This document shows, one piece after another, positions 1 to 49,364 of a stretch of 64,000 nucleotides of DNA. This stretch comes from Glandiceps talaboti. Lineage: Eukaryota; Hemichordata; Enteropneusta; Spengelidae. Made by a program: the position numbers and the translations under genes. The notes beneath the pieces were generated by a model. The model worked only from the letters and a program-made list of their open reading frames with translations, was not told the DNA's origin and searched no databases. The stretch spans positions 7,672,879 to 7,736,878 of the forward strand of contig NC_135551.1 in the NCBI RefSeq assembly GCF_964340395.1. The letters run 5' to 3'. Positions within the stretch are counted from its first letter, which is position 1, and each line of letters begins with the position of its first letter.

Positions 1-404
1 GTAAATCCCATGAAGCAACAATTTCCTTTAATTGGTGTTTCTTGGTGATTGCACAAAATTTATGTGAAGTAAAATCATGAAATGACTCTCCAGAATTCAA
101 AAGTTATGAAAATACCTGTATTTCCTGTATTCTTGCTCTTCTAACTGCTTATTACCTTTAGGTAAACAGTCAGGAATATTCATTGTTCATCTAATGCATA
201 TTTATGTCTGCTAAGTCCCATGATGCAACAGTAGATGACTATTAGAAGCACTGGAATGTGAAATACAGTTTCTTTGCAATCACACAAAAATTTATATGGT
301 GTGAAATTATGAAATGACACTCCAGAATACAAAATTGATCAAAATACTGTTATTTCCAAGAGTGACATCCTCATACATTGTAATGAAACATTTTATCCCT
401 TCAG

Positions 405-637
405 ACGTTTGGATCAGAGTTTTTGAATCCTGGTCGTTCTCCATTACAACTAGTGTTAGATTTCTACAATGAAATCACAGATAAATGTAAGGAAATCAGT
501 AGACATGGGATTGTTGGTCCAGATGTCGTCATCGGGTTCGGAAATAAAATTAATATTACTATCAAAGAAGTGATGGATGAACTACTACACCTTGTATGGA
601 TACTTTTAGGTAAGGACAGTGTGTGTGTGTGTGTGTA

Positions 638-668
<31 letters not shown>

Positions 669-3600
669 CACTGTATGTATGTATGTATGTATGTATGTGT
701 GTATATATGTGTATATGTATGACTATGTATGTGTGTATGTGTGTGTGTGTCACTTTTTTGTGTGTGTGTTTTGTATGTATGTATGTATGTATGTATGTAT
801 GTATGTATCATGTGTATGTGGGTGCAAATGTGCGCATGTCCATGACTTGTGTATATTCATACTCGTATCTTTGTAAGTTAACCTGCATCAGCTGTCTAGC
901 ACATATTATGTTTTCAAGTCTGTATAATGTGAAAGAATAGAACAAAATAAAGATTTATTGATATGACAGCATTCATTATTTAATGACATACAATGTACAT
1001 GTAGTAGACAGTAATCAATGACTTATGAACAATTGAGGTTGATAACACTATGACATGATAGTAAACCATGTATACAATGAGGTTACTAAGTAAAGACAGA
1101 ACCTCATGACAGGGGAGTGCAAGTGTGACATACATGTACTTTGGGTATTTACATGATTGCTTGCAGTGTTCTCTACATGCGTGTAGCAAGTGAAAGTGCA
1201 GCAGAAACATTGCATGCAAGAGTGTAAATACACGTGAGTGCACCCACACATTAGATCTCACGTGGAATGGAATTCTGTTATTAGTACATTATGTTTGTCC
1301 GTAACAACAAAGTTCTGTGAAAAGGACACTATATGCGATCACACACTTTTGGAATGAATGACTGCATCCTCATTTGCATATAATTTACATACATGTATGT
1401 GATAATATTTGTATTGTTTATTTTCAGGTCGAGGAGCTGACCCCAATGTCCGTGATGAAAACTACAAAACACCTTTACATGAAATACTCCTTGGTAGCAG
1501 TGACTTGAGTCTGGCTGAAGTATTATGTGACAATGGTGCTAATGTTAACTCTAAAGATTGCTATGGCAACACACCGTTGATTTCAGTTTGTACCTCCTTT
1601 CCTTGTGGTATGGAGTTGGTAGATAATCCGTACCAACAAGGCCATAATATAGAATGCAGGGATCAACACATTCCATTTCTGTTGTCACAGCAACAACTTC
1701 AGGTGAGTAGATCATATTAATTATTTATTATCAACTAAAATTTAATTAACCAAAAATAGTCATCGGCTATGGTAGATCGAATTATTTACAAATGTTATAA
1801 CACACAAGCAGTTCAAAGTTTGTTAGCATTGAGCTTTCAATCTGTCTTGGTCGATCCTCATCAGAATGACAAATTCCATAGTTAACAAAAGAAAACCATG
1901 AACCATTCTGTAAACCATTCCATGATCCATTCTGTTCCTTGGTCAGATCACAGACACATCTACTAAAGTCTTATAAATATTTCCTGTTTCCAGATTGATG
2001 CACAAAACAAACAAGACAGGACAGCGTTGTTTGAGTGTATGTCCCGAGGTGATACAAGGAACGCATTGAAATTACTTGAACACAGAGCTGATCCTGATGT
2101 GTTTGGCTGGATTAATGATATATCTGCTGACCAGGGCAGGTAAGATGACAGTGGGATTTTGAATCACAACTGACATTAATGTATCTTTGAGTCTATAAAA
2201 CACAGTGTGTATTCTGTCATCCTATCAGCCAACACTCAGACCAAACCAATGATGGTAAAACAATACGAGTCCCAATGTGTCCTCTTAGCCAATTTGACAA
2301 GCCACTGGCACACACAATTTCTAGTGACGCACCAAAATTTAGTGTTCCCCTATCTCTTACTATGTGGTGAATCACAAGAAATCCCAGTTTTTATCATTTT
2401 GACTCACAGCAATGAAATTAGGCTATCACTAGAGGACACACTGTGTGCTGCCCAATTAGCCAACACTCAGAGGAAACCAAGGAGGGTAAAATGATATGAT
2501 GTATCGTACAGTCGTCAGACCTACAACTGCTATGAAATCAAGTACTAATCATAATATCTGTGTAACTCAATATTTGACTCCAACATTCTCCACATCAGTA
2601 CTTATTATATTTTATCATTGAGAGCTGTAAGGAGTGCATATAGGTTTAGTTGTCTGTTTTCCTACAGCTCAGATAATCTCCTCCAAATTATAATCCTAAT
2701 CTAACATTGACCTTTTAAAGTGCAATCCCATATCCATGGATTATCACTGTCTTATCACGAGAGGCTGAGCTGTAATGATTTACATAGGATTATTCTGTTA
2801 TTCAGAACTTACTTTTCGATAGTCCTTCCAGACAACTGTTTTTACGACAGACAAGTATGAATTGTTACTTGTCTGTGGTTTTACTCACTTAACTTTTAAT
2901 TCTGATGTGACATGGGTTTTTATATTGCCACTCTTGTCACCATGAGAAATTGCATTACCATGGGAATGGGAGATCACAAAGACATTAAAGTATCACCTCT
3001 ATCCACTGTTAAAGGTTTGCCGCAGTGTGTTACGAACAATTAACGTGAATAAAATAAAGAAACTCAAGTTATAGTAGATGTAGTCATTGTAGTCAATGTT
3101 ATGGGCTATACATTCTACAATGTGAACTTTGACAGACGTGTACACTCCAAACCATGATAAAGATTGTGAAAAAAAAAATCTCCAAAAAGATGTCAAATTG
3201 ATTAAATTATTATCACAATTAGGAGGTCAAGAGTAGATATAATTATTTGTGTGTTTGTTTCTTGTTTCTTTTCTCAGACATGTATCTCCATTGTTTGTGT
3301 CACTAATGTCTTCAAGAGTGGTCTGTTCTCCAACACCAATGAAGTCTGATAACTATCAGTTTATAGCACATCTTGTAGATCGTGGTAAGTTTTTTAGATA
3401 GACTAATTGACAGTTCTTGTGGGTATTCTGATCACCCACCAGGCAGTCATTTTGGTCAGAAGGGGGTACCTCACAGAGGAAAAAGTAAGGGCTAAATATC
3501 ACATGTCAGTACATGAAGCAGTCAACGAAAGGAAGTTAAAACTAGTCTTTGAGGTCCTAAAAAATGTCATCGCATAAATCATCAAAAACTTAGAATGTTT

Positions 3601-4508
3601 GACTTGTTGAGAATACAACTCGGTATTGCTGTGAAACAATGTGAAGTAATGATGCTTTCAAAAGAGGCTATAGTAGTCAACTCCCATGGCCCTCACTTCT
3701 TATCTTTAATAATGCTCCTCCTGAATAGCACTCCTAGTGGCTAAACTACAAAATCTTTTGTCTTTCTGATAGCTAGCATATCATGTCATATTTACAGCAT
3801 ATCTTGATTATAGTAGGTAGTACATTTAATCAAGGAAGTGTATTCATTGTGACTTTGACCCATGTCTTCAAGGTCAAATGCTTTAAAAAAAATTAAAACA
3901 ATTCTCAAACATGATAATTGTATTTATCCAGCTCAATATTGTAAATATGGATTCAGTATGAGCATGTTGGTAAATGATTGTTACCAAGTGAGAAAATTCA
4001 CTGAACACATTTTGAAAATGTGTATGTTATATTTTCAGGATACTTCAGCACCGCCAAAATCTACAATGAATTGTTAGATTACATGCAAGAATTACCAAAC
4101 TGCAGTCATCTTTGCAAAGTGGGTCCTCGCTTGATACATTTGTTGTTTGGTGGTACCACCAGCACTCTACTCCAATTATGCAGCAGGAAGATCTTCCAGC
4201 TATGTTACATGCGAAGAATGGATTTGTTGAATTGTAAATTGTTTCCTCAAGACGAGTCAATTTGCCAAGAATCTTACGAGCATTACGCTGAGTACTACGA
4301 GAGATATTTGCTATCATTTCTCAAAAGAGATCTGTTTGAACAGATGGTGGATATGTTACATCTACCAAAAGACGCAGTCATGAGTTTTGAAATTGAGCTA
4401 CTCAGACAACGGCTCCTAAGCAAATTCTACCAAATTGACTGGTTTGATGAGAAAAGCGTGGGTTCCCATAGCGATAGTGAGGGGGAGTCTGATGGAGAAT
4501 ATTGGTAA
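405..4508 (+). CDS. Ankyrin-repeat protein with SOCS-box-like C-terminus (3' part of gene)
   Basis: Five exons join in phase: 405-609, 1428-1702, 1994-2139, 3278-3384 and 4039-4508 (TAA stop), encoding the last 400 residues. Each internal boundary has an AG acceptor and a GTAAG- or GTGAG-type donor. The first exon is preceded by an acceptor, so the start codon lies left of the window. Ankyrin units are visible: 'GADPNVRDENYKTPLHE' and 'GANVNSKDCYGNTPL' in exon 2, then 'RTALFECMSRGD...LLEHRADPDV' in exon 3. The last exon has a Leu/Cys-rich helix (LLQLCSRKIFQLCYM) resembling the SOCS box of ASB-type proteins, followed by an acidic serine-rich tail ending DGEYW. If the SOCS reading is right it would act as a substrate adaptor for a Cullin-RING ubiquitin ligase; that is inference. 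The exact family is not recognised, and it could be another ANKRD protein. Confidence 0.75.
618..807. repeat. TG / TATG microsatellite
   Basis: Long runs of TG and TATG in the intron after the first ankyrin-gene exon seen. They create open frames made only of C, V, M and Y on plus and H, T, I on minus. Confidence 0.9.
1110..1290. mobile_element. Foldback element with GGGTATTTACA arms, copy 1
   Basis: Shares GGGTATTTACATGATTGCTT, GAAAGTGCAGCAGAAA and GGAATTCTGTTATTA-like blocks with the element at 19225-19450. Lies in an ankyrin-gene intron. Confidence 0.5.
2205..2490. repeat. Dispersed repeat family A, copy 1
   Basis: Contains 'CACAATTTCTAGTGACGCA' and 'GGTGTTCCCCTA'-like blocks, then 'GCTATCACTAGAGG'. 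Related copies are at 15409-15510 and 45187-45345 in CFAP47 introns. Its ends (GCCAACACTCAGA..AAACCAA.GA.GGTAAAA) recur within the copy. Confidence 0.55.
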
Positions 4509-4630
4509 AGTGTTGCCTTGGCAACAAGCCTTTATGAAATACAAACAAAATTACGATATAACTGAAATATCATGTCATCGAATGCAATTCATAACACACC
4601 TAATTATCAGATCTCAACACAGTGTTCTTT

Positions 4631-4705
4631 AGACCTTTGACCTCAGCTTTGACCTTACTATCAGCACTTCGCTTTGACCTTTGACCTTGCTTTGACCTTT
4701 GACCT
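4631..4705 (-). promoter_or_regulatory. Cluster of three DR1 nuclear-receptor-like motifs
   Basis: Two perfect AGGTCA-A-AGGTCA direct repeats on minus (4675-4687 and 4693-4705) and one with a single mismatch (4631-4643) sit 120-200 bases after the ankyrin gene stop codon, probably in its 3' UTR. They may be real receptor sites or a small tandem repeat that happens to contain the motif. Confidence 0.35.
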
Positions 4706-6027
4706 TCAATGGCCTTTTTCTTAAAAAGATATTTAGTTTGTTTGACCTTTTAACCTTCACAAAAATTATTTGCTAAAATATTACCACTTTTTTTAAAATT
4801 AATTTTGATCATCTGTAATGCCACTGAGAAGCAAAGCTAAGAACCTCTATTTACATATAATGTACTACCAGAAATATCATGTAAAAATTACATTTTTGTT
4901 CCAACTACAAAAGAGAAAGTTGAGACCAGAAATTTTTGAGTGAACTCATTTGTTTGGTCACAATTTTTTGGGTGTCTGTGAAAGTAGTGACAGAGGACAA
5001 AGCCACAATCATGTCAATGATGAAATTCGTGCCAACAGAAATATTGTTTTACTAAGTTAAAATCACTGTCCGGATGACAAGCATGTTTTACAATTATTTA
5101 CAATTTTCATACTCAAAGGACAACACTATCAAATTCAACACCTATAGAAAAAATACAACTGTGGCACCTTCAGTTTCGACAAACTAGAAAAGCAGACACG
5201 GACTAAAACTATTATTGTGGTGTGTAACAGGTACATAACTGGTTGATAGCAGTTCCTCTGTATTCAAGATAACGTAAACACTGGAAGTCACTGAAAAATG
5301 TGTCTGGAAATCAACCCAAATAAAACATGAAATGTGTCAACCAGCACTGTCAAATTTACCACACATAGACTATACAACTACAGTGCCTTTAGTTTCAACA
5401 TGCAAAGAGAGTCACAAACTAAAAAACATTATTATGGCCTGTAATTGATACATAACTTGTTAGCAGTGCCTTGGTGCAATGTTGATATAATCACCATGTA
5501 AATGATATAGAGTAAATTACTGGAAGTCCCCCAAAATTGTACAGTGGAAATCTACACAGATATAACAGTGCATGTGTCTTTTCATACACTGAACCATTCT
5601 ATAGTGAGTGTGATTTTATGAATGTCCATAGTTTAATGTCAACATGCCACAAGAGTAGTTTTAGTTAGTTTTTGTCTTGGTTTGTCAAAAGTCATCTCAC
5701 CAGAGTTATATCATTCTAGTCAAGTTGCTTTACATTGGGTTTGATTTTCTACATCTCTCTCTCTCTCTCCATGTAGTCAAATGTCTTTATCTAGCACAGC
5801 ATTCTGTTCTAGCCATTGAAAGTGACAGTATATAATGCTAATGGAGTGTTGATATAAACATGATGACGTCATCATGTCTTCATGTCACTCACTTTCAAAC
5901 TTGAGGTTGAGTTTGTAGTAAACTGAATGAAGTGAATGCATTACTATTGACTTGCGCTGTTCACTTTAAAATACCCCCAGCAGAAGATTTAGCTAAATTT
6001 TCAGTATATTATGTTCACTTGACTATA

Positions 6028-6166
<139 letters not shown>

Positions 6167-7497
6167 GGGGGTCATACAAAGTAAATCACAACTAGGAGAG
6201 ATGATACTTTCTGTAGATAGAATGATTTGTACAGGAACGTCAAAGTCATAGAGATTCAAGTACTTAGAATCTGTCAGAGTCTCAAAGTCATGTGATGTAA
6301 TATTAAGTTATGTGAACAAGTCAGTTTATTTTTGTCTGTCTTCAAACAGTGTAGAAACATTGCAATGAATTCCCCTCTCTGCCAGCATAGGTTGATTAGC
6401 TGATACAGTCCGTGACACACCATTCATACTTCTGTGGCATTCCATTACATTTTGCAGACTTGTCAAAGATTAACTGAAATATAACCTGCCACAGGTAAAC
6501 AACGAACATGATTTCAAGTAACTGAAAGTTCATTAATATTAGATGTGTACATGGACGAGTTCTTCCCCTCACCTATGACATCACAATTTCTCAATGTGGC
6601 CATTGAGGGCGCAGTGCTGTAGATATTGTGGAGGGCATTAGACTGTTCTGTTAGCCCCAGTCATAAGTTCTCTGTAAACAAATATGGATGAGATTTCAGT
6701 GTACAGTAACATTGAGTACAGTATGATTGCTGCAACTGTGGAAACAACACTAGATAAATTCATTGTTTAACTTTGTAATAATTTAGTCTCAGTTACTCAA
6801 TCTCTTGCCTTTGAGGGCATAATCCCCCTGTGTGTTTCTCGGAGCACAGAAAAAAATGCTGAAACAACACCCAGAAGCTAGTGCTCTGTACAGCAGTTTG
6901 AATTTCCCGCATTTGCATAGATTAGCCATAATCCTCTTTATATCGGGCAGTTCTGTGTTTAAGTGAAAGCGATTATCAAGGCGTTTTACTGTCATCTTTG
7001 AGAGCATTTTTACCATGTCTTACCTTTCCTATACTATGCTTTCTGCTATGGTACATGTATGTGTGTGTGTATATATAATTATATAATTATATATACGTAT
7101 ATCATGCATTGCTCAATGAAACTATGAAATATACGCAAACTTTGATCACAAGTTAACCTTGACAATGAGATATATTATCAATCTGTATATTTATGTATCT
7201 ACTATTATTTAATTCATAACAAGAACAGTCAATGTATTTATAATTTGATGATGTGGGTTTTTTTTGTCAGTTTTTACTCTCGACCAAAGTACTAGTGGTT
7301 TTTGTTGATTTTATTTTTTGTAATATCTAAATATTAAACCACTATTTATACGATTGAACTACGATAATTTTTTTATTGTATATATTGGATTTTTAAAAAA
7401 AAACTAATTGAAATATTGTATTTTGTGTTTGAATATTATATTGGAAATAATCCATTCTTTGGTCTGCAGTGTCTGTGTTTTGTTATTTCATTATACT

Positions 7498-7700
7498 GTA
7501 CACCTGGAAATTTTTGCTAAAGACTTATTTTCACTGAGCAACCAAAAATGCAAAAGTAAGTAGTGACTAAAATACCTTCTTGTACATGAACACTATGTAC
7601 CAGTCTGGTAATTAGTAAAAATTAGTCTTTGACAACGAGCTGAAGACTCTAAAATTGCAAAACTTTTCTAGTCGTGAAAATATCCAGGTTTACACAGTAC
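7498..7700 (+). mobile_element. MITE with GTAC-ended inverted repeats, copy 1
   Basis: About 203 bases whose left end (GTACACCTGGAAATTTTTGC) and right end (GAAAATATCCAGG...AGTAC) are inverted relatives. The same element lies in opposite orientation at 11641-11848, and its left half recurs at 17477-17570. No coding capacity, so it is non-autonomous. Confidence 0.7.
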
Positions 7701-7775
7701 ATGATGGAGTGAGTGAGATGCATGTTGTATTTCCTTTAGTGAACAAAACTGTAGATCTGTCTTTATCTGTTACCC

Positions 7776-7996
7776 TAGTCTCCCCAAGTCTCACACTGCC
7801 AGACTCATGACTGTCGTCCCTTAGCTTTGTAAGGTGCACGAAGTGCGCCATGAGTGGCAAAGCCGCGAGAGAAGTGAGGGACTTTAGTGAAGTGACGGAT
7901 TTTAGTCGGGACTAGTCCCTCTCTTCTCGTGGCTAAGCCGCTCGACATACATACAAAGATTAGGGACAATAGTCATGAGTCTGGCAGCGAGACTAA
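7776..7996. mobile_element. Foldback element with about 45-base arms
   Basis: The left arm (TAGTCTC...CTGCCAGACTCATGACTGT...CCCTTAGCTTTGTA) is the inverted partner of the right arm (TACAAAGATTAGGGACA..AGTCATGAGTCTGGCAGCGAGACTA). A diverged partial copy is at 57711-57820. Confidence 0.7.
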
Positions 7997-10900
7997 TTCT
8001 CCCCCTCCCTAGTCTAGACCTTATTCAGTATCATTACAAGACTACATCGGCATCCAATCCAGACTACCCCACCCCCACCCCACCCCCACCCCCCTTTCTC
8101 TCATTCTCTGTTGCAAGTGATGGATAACACTTGGTCTGTATACTATACATATATTTCATCACCATATTTCATATCTTAAATACAAATAGGAATTTATTTT
8201 GAATTCTAAAATTTCATAAAATAACTCTGCTATGTTTTCCTATTTGAAAAAACTATATGATACAGCACCGATGCAGAGTTGTTTTATGAATTTTAAGATC
8301 CAAAATGATACCCATGTGTGATCCGTATGGCCACATTTACTTAAAAAGAGGCTGATATTACAAAACACATTGATAGAAACCAGAAAAAGTTGCATCAAAC
8401 ATGCAAAAGACTTCACAAATGCAGACACTGATACTTCGACTCTAGCAACCATAGCAAGGCTAGGCGAGTGTGATAGCGCCCTCACACGACCAGTGAATGT
8501 AACTCGATTATGAAGTAAATAATAACAAAAAGTAGGTAGTGTTAAACTTTGATGTCAACACCAAGAAAGACAAGCAAAATAAATGTGTGTGGTGGAAGCA
8601 GGAACTAAAAATTGATAATCATAATAATGTAGTCAAACTTTGGGCTCTCTGGTAACATGGGATTGATGGGGTGGGATATATAATATGGGCTCCCAATAGC
8701 AACATTTGGACCCTGGTGGCAGTCTTTGGTATCTAAGTATACCAAGAGTAAAAAAGACTGCACTGCCTAAGAAATAAGTGCTGGATTAATACATGTTTGG
8801 ACACTTGTTAAAACTTTCAACTTGTCATAACCATAATCCTGTTTACTGTCACAGTGATGTAACTAAGGATAATGAAGAATTTAGACGTCAATTCATAGAT
8901 TTATATAATTCATGACTTACACAAACAGAAAGACAAAGAAAACGAAAATATCATCAAAATGTAATATAGTCTGAAACGTTCCTGTTGTTGGTCCACTTAT
9001 GTAAACACGTACTACCACATTGAGGCCAACAACAACAACAAAGAATTGTTTCTCGTCATCAGGACATTGTCTAAAGTGGTGCGATGACACCATTTTTTTT
9101 TTATTCTCAACAAATCTGTCACTCAATATACTATTTATGGCAGTTACTGTTTTTTTTTTTATTTACTACTTTAGAGCAAATGTGTACGGTATGTGGGGCA
9201 GATGTCATTTGCTTGTTCACGAATGGCTCTGCCATTGTCTTCACTGCTAAAGTAGGGAGGGTTATTTTTGTGTTTTCCCCCTCACCTGCAGACTGCATGG
9301 GCTGGACAAACACGAAAAAAAAAGACTGACGTAAGGGTATTTAAATAATGCGCGGGCTGACCAGAAACAATTCTTTTTTTCTTTTCTTTTTTTGGTCTAA
9401 CCCATATGTTGAGTATATTACATATGCAGAAACAATGACTGGAACTTTTAGAATGAGAAAGCATGTAGAATAATGTTGTGTATGTTAATTTAGCACATGA
9501 AAAATTTGGTAGAATGACAATTTAGGACGTTTCAGATATACTTAAATTTGGTGGACAGTGCAAGGAGAGAATAGACACTACTTGTAAATAACTTATCTAG
9601 TCATCCCACTGTATTCAAAATCTTTCAAAAATACTGATTATAGAAATATGACAACTCGTAAAGTGTGTGTTTAGTAAGACTTATTTCCATGGAAATCTGA
9701 ATGTATTCAGCTAAAATTATATCCAGCACTGAAACACACAACTATAGTACTGTCAGGTGACACCAATATTAAAGTCACCTGACCAAACAGCATAACATCA
9801 TTACACTGATGACATCTGAGGGATTCGGACGAAAGCTATGTAGCCGCTTCAAAATGAGATTCTTAAAAGGTAACTTTATCCGTACTGTTACAGTACGTAC
9901 ACTGGTGACACTGGTCTATATGCAACACTGAAAGATAGACTATTGATAAATGTAATGATTGAATACAAGGAGAAATTACCAAGCAAATCAAACACTAACA
10001 CAACAACAGACAATAATAGTATAATGTAGGACATTCTTTATTAGGAACAATTCAAACATTCATAGATATTTTACAGTCATGTCAAATAAATGCATTTCAT
10101 TTCTTAAAACAATGGACGGGTTTCAGTAAATACACTGTATATAGTTGGTTTCCACACAAACTAAACTACTATCTTGCACCGAGTATCAAAATATCTCCTG
10201 GACCAGTATTAGTTACAGAGGTCAGATTTGAGTCCAAATAGTTCAACCATGTCAATTTTTACGGTTTATTCTATTTTGCTGCCAAAATATTATCAAGTCC
10301 ATAGTAGTATTAGAACAAATTGATCACTCTAGCAGTAATGTACACAAAATATCTTGTACTATACAGATTATTGCTGTCATGATAATATAATACAACATGA
10401 AAAAGTCTTCACAAAATGAACAATATTTTATGAATTTCACCATATCAGTTAACTTCCACTGTTTCAATATATAGTAGTATATGTCACTGGGTTGCCATGG
10501 ATATCCTATGTTTCTGTTTTCTATTATTATTTGACTCAAAAACTCTATTAAATAACATCTCCATTTCATCATACCAGTTATTTCTCACTGTTTCAATACA
10601 TAGAATATTTCACTGGTTTGCCATAGATCTGTTTTTTGTTTTTGTCTTCAGTGACTCAGAAACACTAAGTTTCACTTCAAATTCTCTAAAGGGTAAAACA
10701 TTTTGGTCTCTGGTTTAAAATCTGGCCTAAATATTTTATTTTATATTTTCAAAGCCTAAATTTACAGTATAAGAAAAAAGTCCTTAAGTACACAAACGCA
10801 GGACACAAGACATGACAATAACGTCTTATAACTAAAACAGGTATTACATAATGTATGAAAAATGTCAAAATCACAGTTTGTATTATTTTATATATATACA

Positions 10901-11056
10901 AGTTCAGAACAGTTTTATTCACAAATTGTTTTCTCCATGAAATCAGGGTAAAAAAAACCATGAAGTGACGTCAACAAAACACAACACACACTTTTGTTGT
11001 TTTTTTAAAACGTCACTCAATCACAAACCAATTTACAACAATATCAAATGTCTTCA

Positions 11057-11062
11057 TTTATT
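11057..11062 (-). terminator. Candidate polyadenylation signal of CFAP47
   Basis: AATAAA on the minus strand (TTTATT on plus) lies about 58 bases beyond the CFAP47 stop codon. Its position suits a short 3' UTR. Other AATAAA hexamers occur further on in this AT-rich DNA, so the choice is provisional. Confidence 0.45.
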
Positions 11063-11119
11063 TGTCTTCACTATTTATGTACAATACTTTTTTAGTGTTT
11101 TTAATTCTGAGTAATAATT

Positions 11120-48695
<37,576 letters not shown>

Positions 48696-48807
48696 TTTAG
48701 ATTTTTTTTAAAACGGTAACTTCTTCGTAAAATATGAGAAATCACTATGTTTACAGTTTGCTTGACGATTGGAAATAGGCTGCCATGTTGTTTAGACCTG
48801 ACCGACT

Positions 48808-48821
48808 GTTGCCAAGATTTC
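48808..48821 (-). promoter_or_regulatory. X-box half-site upstream of CFAP47
   Basis: GTTGCC on plus (GGCAAC on minus) is a perfect RFX half-site. Its partner half (GAAATC on minus, two-base spacer) matches only 4 of 6 positions. It lies about 113 bases upstream of the CFAP47 ATG. Confidence 0.3.
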
Positions 48822-49253
48822 TCTAACCAAGAGTATATATTGATAGCTACAAATTCGATAAATTTTGTCAAATAAAATGTCGGAATTATATAACATTTGT
48901 TCATTTATGACATTTATAAAAATAAATAAAGCACAGAAAATAGTCTTAAAAGTATTGTGTCTGGATATATTTTGAAATATTTAAAGTTAATTCGAAGTAA
49001 ATCCAATACTATGAATAACTTACTTTTCATAAATGGGGTCAAAGGTTATTGGCAGATTGGCTCGTTGTTTTACTAAGAACGTTTTCTTGTAATGACTGCC
49101 AATAAATGTGTCGATTAGTCTCAGAAACCAAACTTTATGTAACTTAACCTCGTATTGTCCATGAAGAAGCTGAAATAAGCGATTTATTCCGCAAAAAGAG
49201 GACAATTTAAAACCACCAATATATCAGACGCCCTCTACGACACTACGTGGAAG

Positions 49254-49266
49254 GACGCCTAGCAAC
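49254..49266 (+). promoter_or_regulatory. X-box-like RFX site upstream of DNAJB13
   Basis: GACGCC-T-AGCAAC matches the X-box consensus GTNRCC-N(0-3)-RGYAAC at 11 of 12 half-site positions, with a perfect right half. It lies about 99 bases upstream of the DNAJB13 ATG. RFX factors activate ciliary genes through such sites (established); occupancy here is inference. Confidence 0.5.
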
Positions 49267-49364
49267 AAAGCACACAAACAGAGGAACTCTATTCGGCCAC
49301 TGCAACTGAGTGAATCAAGGAAACAACATCAGTGAAGGGAAACAGCGATCTAAACCTAATCAAA

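Larger units (their letters stand above)
48696..49364. promoter_or_regulatory. Putative bidirectional promoter of CFAP47 and DNAJB13
   Basis: 669 bases separate the two divergent start codons. The segment contains two X-box-like sites (RFX binding), one close to each start, which would suit co-regulation of two axonemal genes. No TATA box was convincing. The stretch also holds a minus-strand exon-like ORF at 49020-49147. Confidence 0.55.

Noticed and set aside
6789-7016. 75-codon minus-strand open frame (MVKMLSKMTVKRLDN...)
   Set aside because: Composition is not obviously repetitive, but no splice partners, promoter or recognised domain was found, so chance is the simplest reading.
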